The notes under the pieces were generated by a model. It saw only the letters and a list, made by a program, of their open reading frames with translations. It made no database searches and was not told the origin of the DNA. The position numbers and the translations under genes were made by a program. Of a DNA stretch of 64,000 nt, positions 24,201-35,000 are shown piece after piece. Source of the DNA: Spodoptera frugiperda (lineage: Eukaryota; Arthropoda; Insecta; Lepidoptera; Noctuidae); NCBI RefSeq assembly GCF_023101765.2, contig NC_064213.1, positions 4,650,001 to 4,714,000 on the forward strand, given 5' to 3'. Position 1 is the first letter of the stretch; each line of letters starts with the position of its first letter.

Positions 24201-25494
24201 TTTGTCTTTGCAATTATGGACGAAGTTATCCTTACGAATAACTACCGGAAATATATTATTAAGGATGGGACCGTTGACATATGTCGGGCATGTCATAGTC
24301 CTGGTGAATCCATAAGACATATAATTTCTGGTTGTGGTCGTTTGGCTAATGGTGAATATTTGCATAGACATAATCAGGTGGCCAAGATTATCCACCAGCA
24401 ACTTGCTTTGCACTACCAACTTGTTGAGTTTGAGGTTCCATACTACAAGTATGCGCCCGATCCAGTTCTCGAAAACGGCCATATCACGTTGTACTGGGAT
24501 CGATCTATCATCACTGACAGGACTATTGTAGCCAATAAACCTGATATAGTGGTGATAGACCGACAAGCGCGCCGCACGATGATAATCGATATCACCATCC
24601 CTCATAACGAGAACCTCGTGAAAGCTGAAAAAGATAAACAAATAAAATATCTTGACTTGGCTCACGAGGTTGTCGACATGTGGAATGTGGATTCGGCTAT
24701 CGTTGTGCCGATAGTCGTGTCGGCCAACGGATTAATACCCAACAGCCTCGACCACCTCCTTAGGAGGCTGGGGTTAGGCGGATGGATCAAGGGCCTGATG
24801 CAGAAGGCAGTACTCCTCGAAACGGCACGTATTGTGAGGTTTCTGTCTTTTGAGCCCTAACCACCGGCAGCTTGGACCATGCTCCCGCTACTGGTTGGCT
24901 CCTATTTTTATATTTTTAAATGTTATTGTGTTTTTTTATTTTTATAAGTAATGTTTAAAAATATAATTTTAGAGTGTTATAAATAAATATATACAAAAAT
25001 TAAATATTAAAAACAGTGGACCTGAAATTTTTTTTTCATTCAAGACATTCCCCGTGTATATAAAAATGTATCCCAAAGGAAAGTAAGAAGATAATCAGGT
25101 ACTATCACGTACTACATGGCTTGCCCATTGTTATACAACAAGACGAATCGAGCATAAAAAACCCTGTCCAAAAAGAAAGTAGGAACTGGTAATCTAGAAA
25201 TTGAAACATGGAGTAAAAAGAATTGGACCTATATCATCACCCAAATCATTTATGGGACTTTTTTCTAGTTAACAGATACCACCGAATACCATTCTCGAAA
25301 TATTTTACCTGAACAGCTCCAAAACCTTTGGGTCCTAGGAACCTCTCGCATTCGTCAGCAATGTCCAGCCACTTCCACTCAAACATCTGCACAATGACGG
25401 AGCGGCCCGGCCATTGGTTGGTCTTGATGTAGGCCTCGCACGATAACGCCGCGCCAAACAATGAGCAGAAACAAAACCACACAAGAAGAGCCAT
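15262..25494 (-). CDS. Amy: Alpha-amylase paralog, copy 3 (complete, intron hosts a retrotransposon)
   Basis: Complete GH13 amylase of 503 aa, tandem duplicate of copy 2. Exons in gene order: 25309-25494, 20797-20954, 18505-18676, 18127-18242, 17805-17988, 16562-16738, 16352-16483, 15802-16002, 15262-15447 (TGA at 15264-15262). All have GT/AG borders and correct phase. The signal peptide and first 62 residues are identical to copy 2. Asp213, Glu250 and Asp314 are kept. It shares the missing glycine loop and the Arg in PYGQPRMTSSF with copy 2. The first intron is 4.35 kb and contains an antisense RLE retrotransposon at about 21.2-25.0 kb. No coding lesion is visible, so the gene may still be expressed, although the insertion could affect splicing (inference). 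Confidence 0.92.
15495..15772 (+). repeat. Family B repeat, near full length
   Basis: Runs from GTGTGGGAGAGTCATGCTTC through CGCACTTGTAACGCCTCTGG to ACCATCAGGTGATACGTC and an A-rich end. Lies in the last intron of amylase copy 3. The short reading frames reaching into 15706-15800 are this repeat joined to exon 8. Confidence 0.7.
16860..17152 (-). repeat. SINE family D (tRNA-like block)
   Basis: Contains CATCAGCAGCCTGTAAGTGG, CCTCACGATATTTTCATTCACC and TAGGTTTCGAACCCGCATCC. The last block resembles a tRNA B box on the minus strand. Shorter copies: 27540, 57950-58165 and 61360-61530. Confidence 0.6.
19850..19990 (+). repeat. Family A repeat copy
   Basis: Contains CTCCCGTGTTGAGTGAGCTG, AAACCACCCCGTTTCTACTC and TTCGAGCCGGAGCTCC. 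Intronic in amylase copy 3. Confidence 0.6.
21274..23241 (+). CDS. Retrotransposon ORF, N-terminal part (DNA binding and start of reverse transcriptase)
   Basis: 655 codons from ATG 21274 to TAG 23239-23241. Residues 1-88 are rich in Pro, Ser and Arg. A conserved segment starting KWTQTINENVMRAYYG at residue 89 is typical of the N-terminal DNA-binding region of such elements (inference). The reverse-transcriptase block begins near residue 466 (WKSPGPDGLHNFW) and includes motif A, CWIDYKKAYDS, with Asp598. It stops just before the FQGDSLSPL motif, which is found in the next frame starting at 23241. The break is a frame change at about 23236-23241 and not a natural protein end. The element is probably inactive in this copy, unless frameshifting is used. 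Confidence 0.85.
   Translation: MLTRARRTRGAPPPSPDSSLSSASPSPEPNHEPVTAVASSSSDEYFSPPTSPPPVRRPRRGRPPTGLGARGQQTPGRVPAAGGCARRMKWTQTINENVMRAYYGATEGGTNLTAYRERMLSMFQVLEPFVNVSAQRLSDQVRVIQRNRRLDEAALDRLRSEALRNRVVPAPPQEVVQTPTASQNVTPTTPAAGVEDDRVEQVSTQCNERLRSALEDAIREYRFAPLKPKLPRLPMCGRNRALVSALDSLLKTYFESSENLYDTHSILYCGAVAACRVANVRFSNLDAAVRPKPAVPAWQCRIERRISEARVLIGKLSCFRDGNTRPRVMRFVRRAFVGTETSPHEYMSRVTERIDFLKQKIYAWANRIRRYKKRVERYTQNRMFQRDQRWVYRNWERSNQDVTDGRRPDDEATNTFWRNIWSVPVSHTEDDWICDVERRCETVPEMEEVIITSSDVSSAACSVPNWKSPGPDGLHNFWLKWFTSSHARLASQFQAALEAGSLPQFLTTGVTHLLHKSGSSTEPKNYRPITCLPTVYKLLTSILRTKITKHIEKHCIMSVSQNGCRKGSRGTKELLLIDMVVSQQVRRSRKNLSTCWIDYKKAYDSVPHTWLMRVLELYKIDATLRAFLQSCMRQWSTVLCYPGCRQIQGSEEPVR
23241..24860 (+). 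CDS. Retrotransposon ORF, C-terminal part (reverse transcriptase, zinc knuckle, RLE endonuclease)
   Basis: 539 codons, open from GTG 23241 with no real start: it continues the preceding frame after a frame change. It begins with reverse-transcriptase motif B (GIFQGDSLSPLWFCLAL). The catalytic YMDD follows at residues 47-50. A CX2CX8HX4C zinc knuckle lies at residues 348-365 (CRACHS...GC). The restriction-like endonuclease has KPD at 433-435 and the second catalytic Asp in MIIDITIP. These are diagnostic of the RLE class of LINEs. Apart from the one break both parts are free of stops, which suggests a fairly recent insertion. Confidence 0.85.
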   Translation: MRGIFQGDSLSPLWFCLALNPLSTLLEASGLGYPLRRRGLVISHLLYMDDLKLFAPNNKQLMELLKITEKFSSSIRMEFGVDKCAVMHVKRGGIVESEGLELSDFTKLRALSANDTYKYLGMSEGLGINGPDMKQSLRERFFGRLNKVLKSSLSGGNKVRAYNGWVMPVLMYSFGILKWTQTELDTLDRRVRTLLTANRMHHPRSSIMRLYIPRKCGGRGLLNAKTLHNREVCNLREYFLKVNEGMHREVAAMDNGFTPLSLAKENWRKPVVLSVNDRKEVWHSKELHGRFFRALHGPSVDFLASVSWLRFSNLFGETEGFVFAIMDEVILTNNYRKYIIKDGTVDICRACHSPGESIRHIISGCGRLANGEYLHRHNQVAKIIHQQLALHYQLVEFEVPYYKYAPDPVLENGHITLYWDRSIITDRTIVANKPDIVVIDRQARRTMIIDITIPHNENLVKAEKDKQIKYLDLAHEVVDMWNVDSAIVVPIVVSANGLIPNSLDHLLRRLGLGGWIKGLMQKAVLLETARIVRFLSFEP

Positions 25495-25987
25495 GCTCTC
25501 AATTCTATTGAATCTGAAATTATATGTACTAACGTTAAAACAAACTACTTTATCAAAGTAAGGCTTGGATATGTTATTTTTGGCTTATAACGCCTTTGTA
25601 GCAATAACGTAGGCAAGCGTAGTGTAGGGCGTCCTCCCGCTAGGTAGAGTGGCGATATCTGCAAGGTGAAGGTGGTGATGATCGAGCTCAGTAGCGTGCC
25701 ATTTGAGAGTCCTGTGTCAATCAGTGGACGAGAACAGGCTAATGATGATGATGAACACCTTTGTAACTTTTCTGGGGTTGTGGGTGTGTGTGTTTCACCA
25801 AAAAATAATAAGATTTTTATATAAGGTGGTTGAGGACTTTAAAATTGTGATTGTTGGGAAAAGACCAGGATGATGTATTTACTCGAATAAAATTATAAGA
25901 AAAATTTACTTACATGGCGATGTAAACACAACTGTTCAAACTGAGTACTTAAACACAACAATGCTCTTCCAAATGCAACCACTCAAC
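25495..25987 (-). other. 5' untranslated exon and first intron of amylase copy 3
   Basis: An acceptor TTTCAG ends at 25514, leaving a 19-base leader before the ATG. A donor GTAAGT begins at 25913. The exon upstream of it (about 25914-25987) matches the leader exon of copy 2 in position and partly in sequence. A possible TATAAA at 26135-26130 is rather far upstream to be certain. Confidence 0.5.
25680..25755 (+). repeat. Repeat tail ending in GATGAT run
   Basis: Contains TCAATCAGTGGACGAGAACAGGC followed by TGATGATGATGA. The same kind of tail appears at 44345-44403 and 61237-61285, typical of lepidopteran retroposon 3' ends. Confidence 0.5.
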
Positions 25988-27099
25988 AATAATAATAGTT
26001 GTAAACAACACAATTATCTAACACCTTTGTATAAAGCCAGGAGATTAAATTGCACTTGCATAATGTACCAAGGTAGATAGATACGAACAAATATTATAAT
26101 ACCTAATTTCTTTGATGATGTACCTAAGCTTTATACCTAAATAAATGAAATTGATACACATGTACACAGTAAGAAGTCTGACAGACGACGGCGCCAACCT
26201 TAAACAACATTATATCAACAGGAACCTAATATGTTTTGAAAAGAATAATAATAATATTTATTTTCGAGGCCTATAGAATCACTGAACGTTTACAAACAAT
26301 TATTTCAATACAGTGTTGACGTTATCTCATTACATCCCGTCATCTTCATAATCAGTTGGAAAACGACTCAATAAGTACCTACATCTATTGCTGAACTAAA
26401 TCCATGTGGATTTTTTTAAGAGGGACTGCTGTACACTCGGCAAACCGTTAAGGGAACGGTGGTTAATTAACCATACAATCTGATCGCCTAACTTTATTGT
26501 AGCGAGACAATATTTTTGACTGTGTTTGTTGTAATAGGTACCTATATGTGGTAAGCTAGTCAAGATTAAAATCTGTTGATTGTACATTCGGTTTTCATTT
26601 CATTTTGCCGCTTCTGTGCTATGAACTGTACTCGCGATTTTGAGGAAAATCTCGACATCTAACTATAGTAGAACAACAGGATCAAAATTGATACCTACAT
26701 TACCTAATCCTATTACAACATTTTGTCCAAAATATACTAAACAAAGCAAGGTAGAATCTATTGAAACATTTGAAAGCCAAAACAATACCCTCTTTAGTTG
26801 AAGGGCAACAGGAATTAATACTAACACTACCTATTCTTTAGGTACTTATTCAAGTAGCACTTGAGAGAAAGTGCTACTGTAGGTATTTCCCTCTTATCCT
26901 TTCAAGTGTTCACTTCTTTACATAATGCTATCATGATTATCTTGAAGGCTATTATAGGCATTCTTGTGTAATTATTTCAAGATCACTAATATGAAATACC
27001 ATTACGCAAAATTATTGTATGATACTGACAATAAAATATTTTTATTTATTAATGAAATAGACAAGTACCAAAGCACAAGCGCTTGGGGTTTATATTTTA

Positions 27100-27250
27100 A
27101 GGGGGAAAATCATCCAGACTTCTCCCGCCTTGGGCGAGGCAAGAGGATGTGTCAGACTCTTACTGACTAAAATCCACCCCGTTTCTACTTCTGCTTTTCG
27201 AACCGGAGCAGTAAACCCGCTAGATAGTCCGTAGCTTAGGGTGGACTCGC
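27100..27250 (+). repeat. Family A repeat copy
   Basis: Contains CTTCTCCCGCCTTGGGCGAG, CACCCCGTTTCTACTTCTGC and a CTAGATAGTCCGTAGC end. Confidence 0.6.
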
Positions 27251-28205
27251 GATTTCAGATTGGTATTTAATTTAAAGTCGAGTTCAGAGGGCTTACCTAC
27301 TTTTGAATCCAATTTTGATCGATCTACATTGATATTTTGAAATGTGATAGGTACCTATTATCGAGTTGCAACACTAGCGCCCATTGTATCCATATTACGT
27401 AGATATTGAATGAACTAAATGCTATTGTTGTTAGATTTAAATTCCGTACTCTGAATGCTATCATAACAGTTACGATTGGGGTTGTATAGTTTTGACATTG
27501 AATACCTAATTATTAAGGTTGGTTTTAAGAGTAAACACCCTGGTTTCCTTACGATGTGTTCCTCCACTATGTCAGTGGTTTCTAAATAAACTTACATGTA
27601 GCGAATGCTAAGTAAGAAGGAAATGACAAAATAAAACCATTTAGGTACATATATTTATCAATTTTTATTAAGAAAACAAATAGCATTATTATATTCCATC
27701 AAATCTTAAACTATGACTGAAATTATGGACTTGCGACATGGCATCGATTCCCTCGATAACACAGCATAAAGTGGGAATTGCGACGCATAACGTGGCATTA
27801 TGATAAAGCTAAATAATAATAATTAATAGTATATCTTAAATATAGAAATCTAAAACTAATCAGAAGACATTACGAATATTTATTCAGACAATCAAAAATG
27901 CATAGACGACGGAAAATCAAACCTATAAATTCAAATTATAATGAAATCACACATTTTAATTCACACATAAAAATACTCTATTTCTTATCTGGCTACGTTA
28001 GTAGGCTCGGACTTCGCAGTATGGCTAAGATATGATAGATTACCATTTATGTTGCTTTAAAATTATATATTGGTAGGTCACATCTGAGTTACTTCCAATG
28101 TTTTCTAAGAATTAAAGGTACTTAACTTGTACCTAAATATAAACAAACTATCATTTATACGTGTCACTAACGTATTTTTTACATTTCATCAGAAAGACTC
28201 CTGTA

Positions 28206-28345
28206 CCCTTAGTACGAGTTTACTTTACGTTTAACGAGATCAAAACAAGAGCGCTATCGGTGTTAAGTTTGGTTGGTTCATTCAAGCCGGCCGATAGCAC
28301 TCTTGTTTCTATTTTGTTCAACGTACAGCAAACTTGTACTAAGGG
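28206..28345. mobile_element. MITE family M1, complete, TA target duplication
   Basis: 140 bp, inverted ends CCCTTAGTACGAGTTT and AACTTGTACTAAGGG, flanked by TA on both sides. An inner inverted repeat (GAGCGCTATCGG / CCGATAGCACTC) makes nearly the whole element a hairpin. Relatives at 44262-44516 and 59762-59900. The TA duplication suggests a Tc1/mariner-type origin (inference). Confidence 0.8.
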
Positions 28346-29139
28346 TACTGAGTTTCAATATACCTGAATATTATACTAGACCGTTTGATATCCCGTTGTC
28401 TATATTAGAGTAACTAAGTACTTACATAAAGTTTACTTTCAAGCAGAAAGTAATTTTGGACTAAAAGATTAATTAAAGTACTGTAAAGTTTTACTTTATA
28501 ACATTATGTTCATAAAAGTAAACTGAAATAATAATTAATTGCTAGCATTCGAGAGCCAACTTCAAACAAATAATTATGTAATGTTTTAGCGTCATACAAC
28601 AAATTATCAAGTTCAGCATTTAAATATATAATAATGTACTACACTACTACAAGTCTCAGTCATCTTACCGCGATACTCAGTCATTTAATGGTTACTTAAC
28701 CCACTCCTTAGCAATTGTTTTCAATACAAAGTCGTTACTAAGGAATAGTTTAAGTAATCATTAAATGTCTCTGAGAGCGGCAGTTAGACAAATATACATA
28801 TAATAATTAATCTTACTGAACTATAAAATCCGCGAAAATATCTAAATACTATCATTTCGTTTCATGTAAACGTTTATAAAATATTTCTGATATAAGTACT
28901 ATGCTATGATTGCAATATCGCATGTCAGTCAACCTAGTACAATTTGTCTGATTAGGTTGATACATTTTCAGCTTTATAATGTAGCAAATAAAGTTGGAAA
29001 TGCAATCTTCACAAATGGTATTAGATTGATCTGCTGGCTTCAGTATACGAATACCAGTACAAGGATGTAAGGGATAATAGTTCTATTTCATATATTAATA
29101 TTTTTAGATGAAAATTAGGACCATTTTGCAACTTCACGC

Positions 29140-29430
29140 CATTTATCCTTGAACGGGTAGGCAGAAGTGTACATTACGGCACATAATGCCGCTATACAAT
29201 GTACACCCACTTTTAATCATTTATGTTATAAGATCCGTGTAATAAGGGTCGAGCCTATTGCCATATACCTGGCACAATTAAAGACTCCGTCCTATCACTG
29301 AAAAATTTTCGAAAAACCGAAAAAAGCCCAGGAATTCTTTGCCCAACCCGGGAATCAAACCCGAGATCCCTTGTGTGGACTTCGGCTTCGCCCACAGTCG
29401 CACTTGCAACCATTCAACCAATGAAGCAGA
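29140..29430 (-). repeat. tRNA-derived SINE (family S1), near complete
   Basis: Same structure as 1-259: the body from GTAGGCAGAAGTGTACATTA to AACCCGGGAATCAAACCCGAG, with the tRNA-like head at the right end. Diverged in the A box, so it is an old copy. Confidence 0.75.
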
Positions 29431-29994
29431 GCAGTTAATTACTTAAAGAATGCAAGAGTTAAGATACGAATTAATACCTACACGGCAAAGTAATTAAGAT
29501 TATCTCCTACATCCTTTACAATCTTTATAATAACGTATAATGGCATTATAAATAGATGTATTTAAGTTAAGGCTATTATCGTAATTGATATCGAAATTGA
29601 CAAAATATGTTATGGATTAACGTTCATATAGCTAGGGAAAGCAACACTTAGTATAAAACCTATCTTCTGGATGATAGATCAAAATCTAAATTGCCGATGG
29701 TCGATACTAAAAGTTACTTCTCTGCATGAGTCGCTAAATGTGTACAAATTTAATAAAATATTAACTACTTTAGCACGTAAGCTTTAACATTCAATTTGCC
29801 TTATCTCATACTAAAAAGCATACAAATAAGACGCAATTTACTTTTCGATTAGGAGACTAATACCTAATTCGCTTCGAGTAAACCATAATAATAAATATAA
29901 ATGACGCAGATATAATAATTTATACGTTTTCGCAGCAATAACTCTCATTACATTTTCACATGTTAAGATAAGTTAACATGTGTGTTTATTTAAA

Positions 29995-30236
29995 TGGTCT
30001 ATCTAAACCATGAAGCAAATACAAAGAGCAGATGTCATAATGCGTGACTCTTTACAGGGAGAGCGGGACGGTACAAACTATATCCCTCTGTATTTTCCAT
30101 ATAGCGGTTCCACACAGTAAAAACGTTACCAATTGTTCACATTTCAATGTGCTATGTGCAATTTTCTGAGTGCAGGCCCGTTTTTTGCGTCACAGTGCAT
30201 AATCACATTATAGCATCTCCTCTTTGCTTTATGATC
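29995..30236. mobile_element. Probable MITE with imperfect inverted ends
   Basis: The left segment CCATGAAGCAAATACAAAGAG...TCATAATG is mirrored on the right by CATTATAGCATCTCCTCTTT...TTATGAT. A related single-arm fragment is at 13200-13250. Element limits and target duplication are not clear. Confidence 0.5.
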
Positions 30237-31085
30237 CAAACTCAGAGAAAATGTCGATCTCAAAATCCAGAATCAATACTATCCTCACATCATTACTCGA
30301 CGAGTCCTCAATACATCACTTGTAACGGACCCACTTAAGATGTGTTACTCTTCTATGCTTTTAAAATGATATTACACTGTATAAATAGCTGCTATAAATG
30401 AAATGTCATTTTTGTGATCCCTAGATGGCGCCAGTGCAGTTTAAAGTCCTCTGTAACTACTACTGTAGATAAACTTGACTTGAGATATCAGCTGACGATA
30501 AATCATTTGGTCAATAGACTTCACTTTTTCTTAAGAACAATTAGGAAGTGTACAATAATTTTGAATAATTGTACATTTTAAATGACATATATCCCAAGAT
30601 ATGTAATAAATCTCTTAATAAGGCATTTTGCAAATATATTTCCTTCAAATTAAAACGATTGAACTTAGCTTTAGTCCAAATTCTGAACTCAAGGTTTTGT
30701 CTAAAAATCTCTTTCTGTACAAATGCATCATCAATATTAGCTGTTTTTTATTGTTATTTTTTACAATTTAGTCAGTCTTTTTATATAGTAAGAATGTTTA
30801 AAGCCAAAGTAGATAGTAGATCTTAGTCAGTTCATAGTTCGTTAGTGATAAATATGATATCTAATGAATTAAGGCGGGGGATCAGATAATTAGATAATTA
30901 TTAGATAGATATAATACATCAGATTCGAAAAATATTGTGAAATATTTGTTACTATTATTATTATCTGCTTAGAAACTCGATAAGTTGAGTACAAATTTCA
31001 CAGTCAATTAGATCGCAATTATCGTTAGATAAATTTACTTTATAATCTTTTACGCATTAAACGCGCGTATTTCATTTTGTTATTA

Positions 31086-31439
31086 GGGCTATATTTGACT
31101 GGGACACCATGGCAGCACAATCTGTCGCGCACCCTTGGTGTTCGTAAGATACCAAACTACAGACACCAGAGTCACCACACCACACTTTGTGAGTATTAAA
31201 ATGAACCTCGAAGAGATAGCAATGGCGACCGGATTGGCGGTTGAGTGAGTGAGACACCATACAGCGCTATAGTAATTAGTGGTGGCGCAACCAGTAACAT
31301 ACGGTGCTACAGTTCGCGCCGCTAGATTGGTTGCGATACCAAGCGGACACCAGGTGAGTATATCTCTATAGAGCTGTATACATTTTGTTGGTAGCGGCGA
31401 CTGGTTGCGCAACCATGGTGTTCCGGTGAAATATAGCCC
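31086..31439. mobile_element. MITE, PIF/Harbinger-like, TTA target duplication
   Basis: 354 bp with 28-bp inverted ends beginning GGGCTATATTT and reaching CACCATGG on both sides. It is flanked by TTA at 31083-31085 and 31440-31442. TTA duplication and GGG-starting ends are typical of PIF/Harbinger elements. It codes for nothing; the overlapping short reading frames here are by-products. Confidence 0.8.
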
Positions 31440-31842
31440 TTAAGCTCAGTAATTTTCGTTTTACCAATAGAGATCAATATCCAACACAGTACTACGCAAG
31501 TATACAAACAAATACAAAAAAAATATTACGACTACCAAACATAAGTATTAAGACATACACATACGCATAAAAGCAATTTCAGATAGACTAACATACAAAC
31601 AATCACAAAAGAATACAGTACATAGCTACAAACATGTCTTTTATAAGTCAGTTTTAGGTTCATTCACATGAAGCGATATTTAGTTTTTAAATAACTTTTA
31701 TACTCGATGCGTAACATCTGAGGACTTTTGCAACCTTAAAATTATCTGTGGCCTGTTTTTTTACCCGACTGCGCCAGAAGGAGGGTTATGTTTTTATAGG
31801 ATAACATTAGGGAAATAAGGAGACGTATGACTAAATCTTTGA

Positions 31843-31920
31843 ATGCCGACAGAAATCTGTGAAAGGCAAAAATCCTCCGCTAAAGCCGGTCGTGACCTAC
31901 GCGGTAGTTAACATGTTAAG
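31843..31920 (+). repeat. Family C repeat, diverged copy
   Basis: AATCCTCCGCTAAAGCCGGTC and GCGGTAGTTAACATGTTAAG resemble copies at 38480 and 62280. Confidence 0.45.
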
Positions 31921-32062
31921 GTTGTTTTTCCACCAGAAATGTGCTATATAGCTAAGTTGTGAAACAATGTGACCGTTTCCACCGATACTAAGCTACGTAA
32001 CAGTGCGAGTAAGACATTTTCGAAACAATTTATGACATAAATAGCCTGCAAGTGAATGAACC

Positions 32063-32068
32063 TTTATT
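32063..32068 (-). terminator. Poly(A) signal of Fbxl4
   Basis: AATAAA on the minus strand 20 bases after the stop codon, giving a very short 3' UTR if used. Confidence 0.5.
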
Positions 32069-32087
32069 ATAATTTCTAAGTCTAAAT

Positions 32088-35000
32088 CTATTCTAAACTA
32101 GGCGCTAAGAATAGTGGGTTCGGTGCCGTGTTTAAGTTGGCTGATTGGAAGGAACGCTTTATGCTTACATGTGGGTATTGCTCACGCCATTCCACTACCT
32201 GGAATATAAGAAAACGTTATTAGTGCATTATGTTTATTTTATTGTTAAACAAGTTAGCTACGTGTATATTTTTGTACATAATACATTAGAAGAACAAGAG
32301 TAAAAAACATGCCGTTTAATCTATATGTATATGCAAATCAATTAGTTGACCGATTTGGCAAATTTTGGTCTGTGAATCATAATGTGGAAGTCCAGAGAAG
32401 ATTTAAAAAATTTTTTTTTAGCGATACGATGTTTGCCAGATCAGCTAGTTCATTATATTTATATACCTGTGATAAATTTATCGCGGGTTCGCCCGCACAG
32501 CAAAGCAGTTAGTTATTGCGCCAATCGTTTTCAGCAATAGTATGTTTGATTTTCAAACAATAGCTTACCTGAGCTTCTTGAATTTGATCACAGAAACTAA
32601 CGTCCAGCAGCCGTAGATCTTTGCATTCAGCTAGGATCCTGTAGAATGATAAAACTAATGTTAATATCATATTCTGTGATAAAATACGCAGAAATTAAAA
32701 ATAAGAAAAAAATATTAACTAGCGACATCTGTTAGCAGTGCAGCAGTGCGTGAGTGTGATGGTCCATTAGAAAGTAAATAGAAATTTTATTAAATCGCGC
32801 ACAAAGTTTACTTGTGACTTGCACAGATAATGTTTATTTTGGGAATGATATAAATTTAGTACAAAGCCATCTAGTAGTTTTCAACTGTATTTATAACAGC
32901 AATATAAAGCGCTAAACGAGTTTTAAGTACAACATGGTCGTTTAGTAACGAGAGTCCCATGAACTGTTTAAGTATATTTTTTGTAAGTGGAGTTCCAATA
33001 GACGAGTGAGTTAAAAGGTTAACAGGAAAAAAAACAGATAAAAATACTTACGAGTCGCAAATATCAGCGGTAACTGCCCTGACTCCCAACAGGTCTAACT
33101 GTGCCAATTTCGGTGCTCTAGGTATCAAGGAACGAAGGTCTCGGTCGCAGACACCACGTAGAGCCCCGAGGAACAGTTTGCGAAGCTCCCCGACTGATAA
33201 CCAGCCTAGCCATTCTCCAGAACCGCCTGCTTGTAAGCTGTCGAATAACAAATAAGGAATGAATAAAAATACTTACACAACATATTTTTTTATGTTATGC
33301 TACAACTTATTTGACTATTGTTTAGTAACACACGATTAACCAAGTTTTAACGCAATATTAATGATTATTTTTTTATAAAAAACAAAATTTTGGTTACAGG
33401 CGGTTAGTACTACACTAAATAGGTCATATTAAAAGGAGACGATTTAAAAAAAAGTAGTCTTGTGTAAAATATACACGGAGAGCACTAAACAAAAATAAAG
33501 AATGCAACGTCACGCCTTTACCCCCGAAGGGGTAGGCACTATTTTCACCATTTGCGTCAAAGTCGCTATGTCCCATGTACAATTCCAGGCTCCATCAAAC
33601 AGACAAGTCCTGACAAAAACAAGTAACTGGCTCAAAAAAAAAAAACTAAAACGGAAATAAAAATATATAAAATAACTTACCACCACCCAACATCCAACTC
33701 CTGCAACTTCTTACAGTTGCCCAATGCTCTGATGCCGTTAGGAGTCAAGGAGTATGACTTCCAGAAATCCACTGACACCAAGTTTGGACAATTACCGCCT
33801 AATGCTATCGCCACTTCGTCCATTGACGATATCATTTTGCATGAACCTGGAATTTTATGAAGGTTACATTAAATTAAACGTGCTATGCGCATTATATGCT
33901 ATGGTCGCTTATCTGAATGCTGAATACTAGACACAATAATAAGTGCGATACAAATATTTAACCCAAAACTCTGGAGATCTTGTGATCACGGTCTTAAGTG
34001 TCGGAGCGCCATGCTTAGGCACAAATGTGCCGGCTCGATCGGAGCGATACCACGGGTTACTAGAGGTCTAATTACCACCTTACTCAATCTTCCCAATGCC
34101 CCCAAAAGGCCGGCAACGTATCTGTAACGCCTCTAGTGTTGCGGGTGTCCATAGCTTACCATCAGGCGATCCGTTAGCTAGGTTACCGCCTCATACGATA
34201 AAAAAAATCATCGCCAATAAATTTTTTGAGCATTTTCTATAAGTTTGACCAATTATTAGAAAAAATATTCCGTAAAGACATAAGCGGAGATTACCACACT
34301 TTTAGCAAATTACATTCTTCGTGACATTAGGTAAGTACTTACCTCAAAAACATTTTTAAAGTATAAATAATTAATGAAAAACAGTTACTTACCAACATTA
34401 AGATGACGTAATCCAGGGTTAGATCTGATGATGGCAACGGCAGCTGAAGTAGTTATATCAGTTCTGTATAGATCCAAACGTTTCAGTTTTTTGAGAGCAG
34501 ACAGACATATCCAGTCTGTACAGCCGACTACTGATCGGAGGCATAATTCTGAAAATTGTAAAACAATATAAGGTTATTATTTGAACACTAAATAGAGAGC
34601 CTTAAACGTTTGTTGGTTTTTTTAACGTTACCGCACACTAGGATTTTCTCCTGGGTGTTACAAACATACAAGTTCATATACACATGACACCCAGTTTAAA
34701 AAAACAATTTATGGATCACACAAAGAATCGTTCCGTGCGGGAACCGAACCCGGAAGCCGGTAACCCAGCCACCGCACCATCCGTGCAGTCAGCATCATTT
34801 CTTATAGTGTCATTGCGTTATTTATAGTAGGTATAACGTTTCCATTTTCAATAAGGGGGAAAGGAGGGTCAAAAATTAGACCTGAAACAAACATCTATTA
34901 CTCGTTAGTTATCCGAGTCAGCCAAGAGCGGGACGAGTCTTTAAGATCGCATGTCTAGTAGAAAGACAAGAAGGAGCTGCAAACCACCATGGTAATAGAA

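Larger units (their letters stand above)
21190..25019 (+). mobile_element. RLE-type non-LTR retrotransposon (R2/R4/Dong-like), nearly full length
   Basis: Carries a long reading region (21274-24860) with the domain order of single-ORF, site-preferring LINEs: N-terminal DNA-binding region, reverse transcriptase, CCHC zinc knuckle, restriction-like endonuclease. A 3' UTR rich in A and T follows, without a long poly(A). An AAACAGTG octamer occurs at both edges (21192-21199 and 25011-25018) and could be a target-site duplication, but this is too short to fix the ends. It lies inside intron 1 of amylase copy 3, antisense to it. Limits are approximate. Confidence 0.85.
26200..32060. other. Intergenic DNA between amylase copy 3 and Fbxl4
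   Basis: Nearly 6 kb with no reading frame or splice pattern that I can match to a gene. It holds repeats at 27100, 27540, 28206, 29140, 29995 and 31086, plus AT-rich filler. Confidence 0.7.

Noticed and set aside
21274..24860. Two separate host genes at 21-25 kb
   Set aside because: The two frames are halves of one retrotransposon protein split within the reverse transcriptase; the second has no true start codon.
29330..29425. A second possible tRNA gene
   Set aside because: Same SINE head with a mutated A box.
31072..31507. Three overlapping minus-strand reading frames, up to 107 codons
   Set aside because: They lie in a Harbinger-like MITE and its flank, with no protein resemblance.
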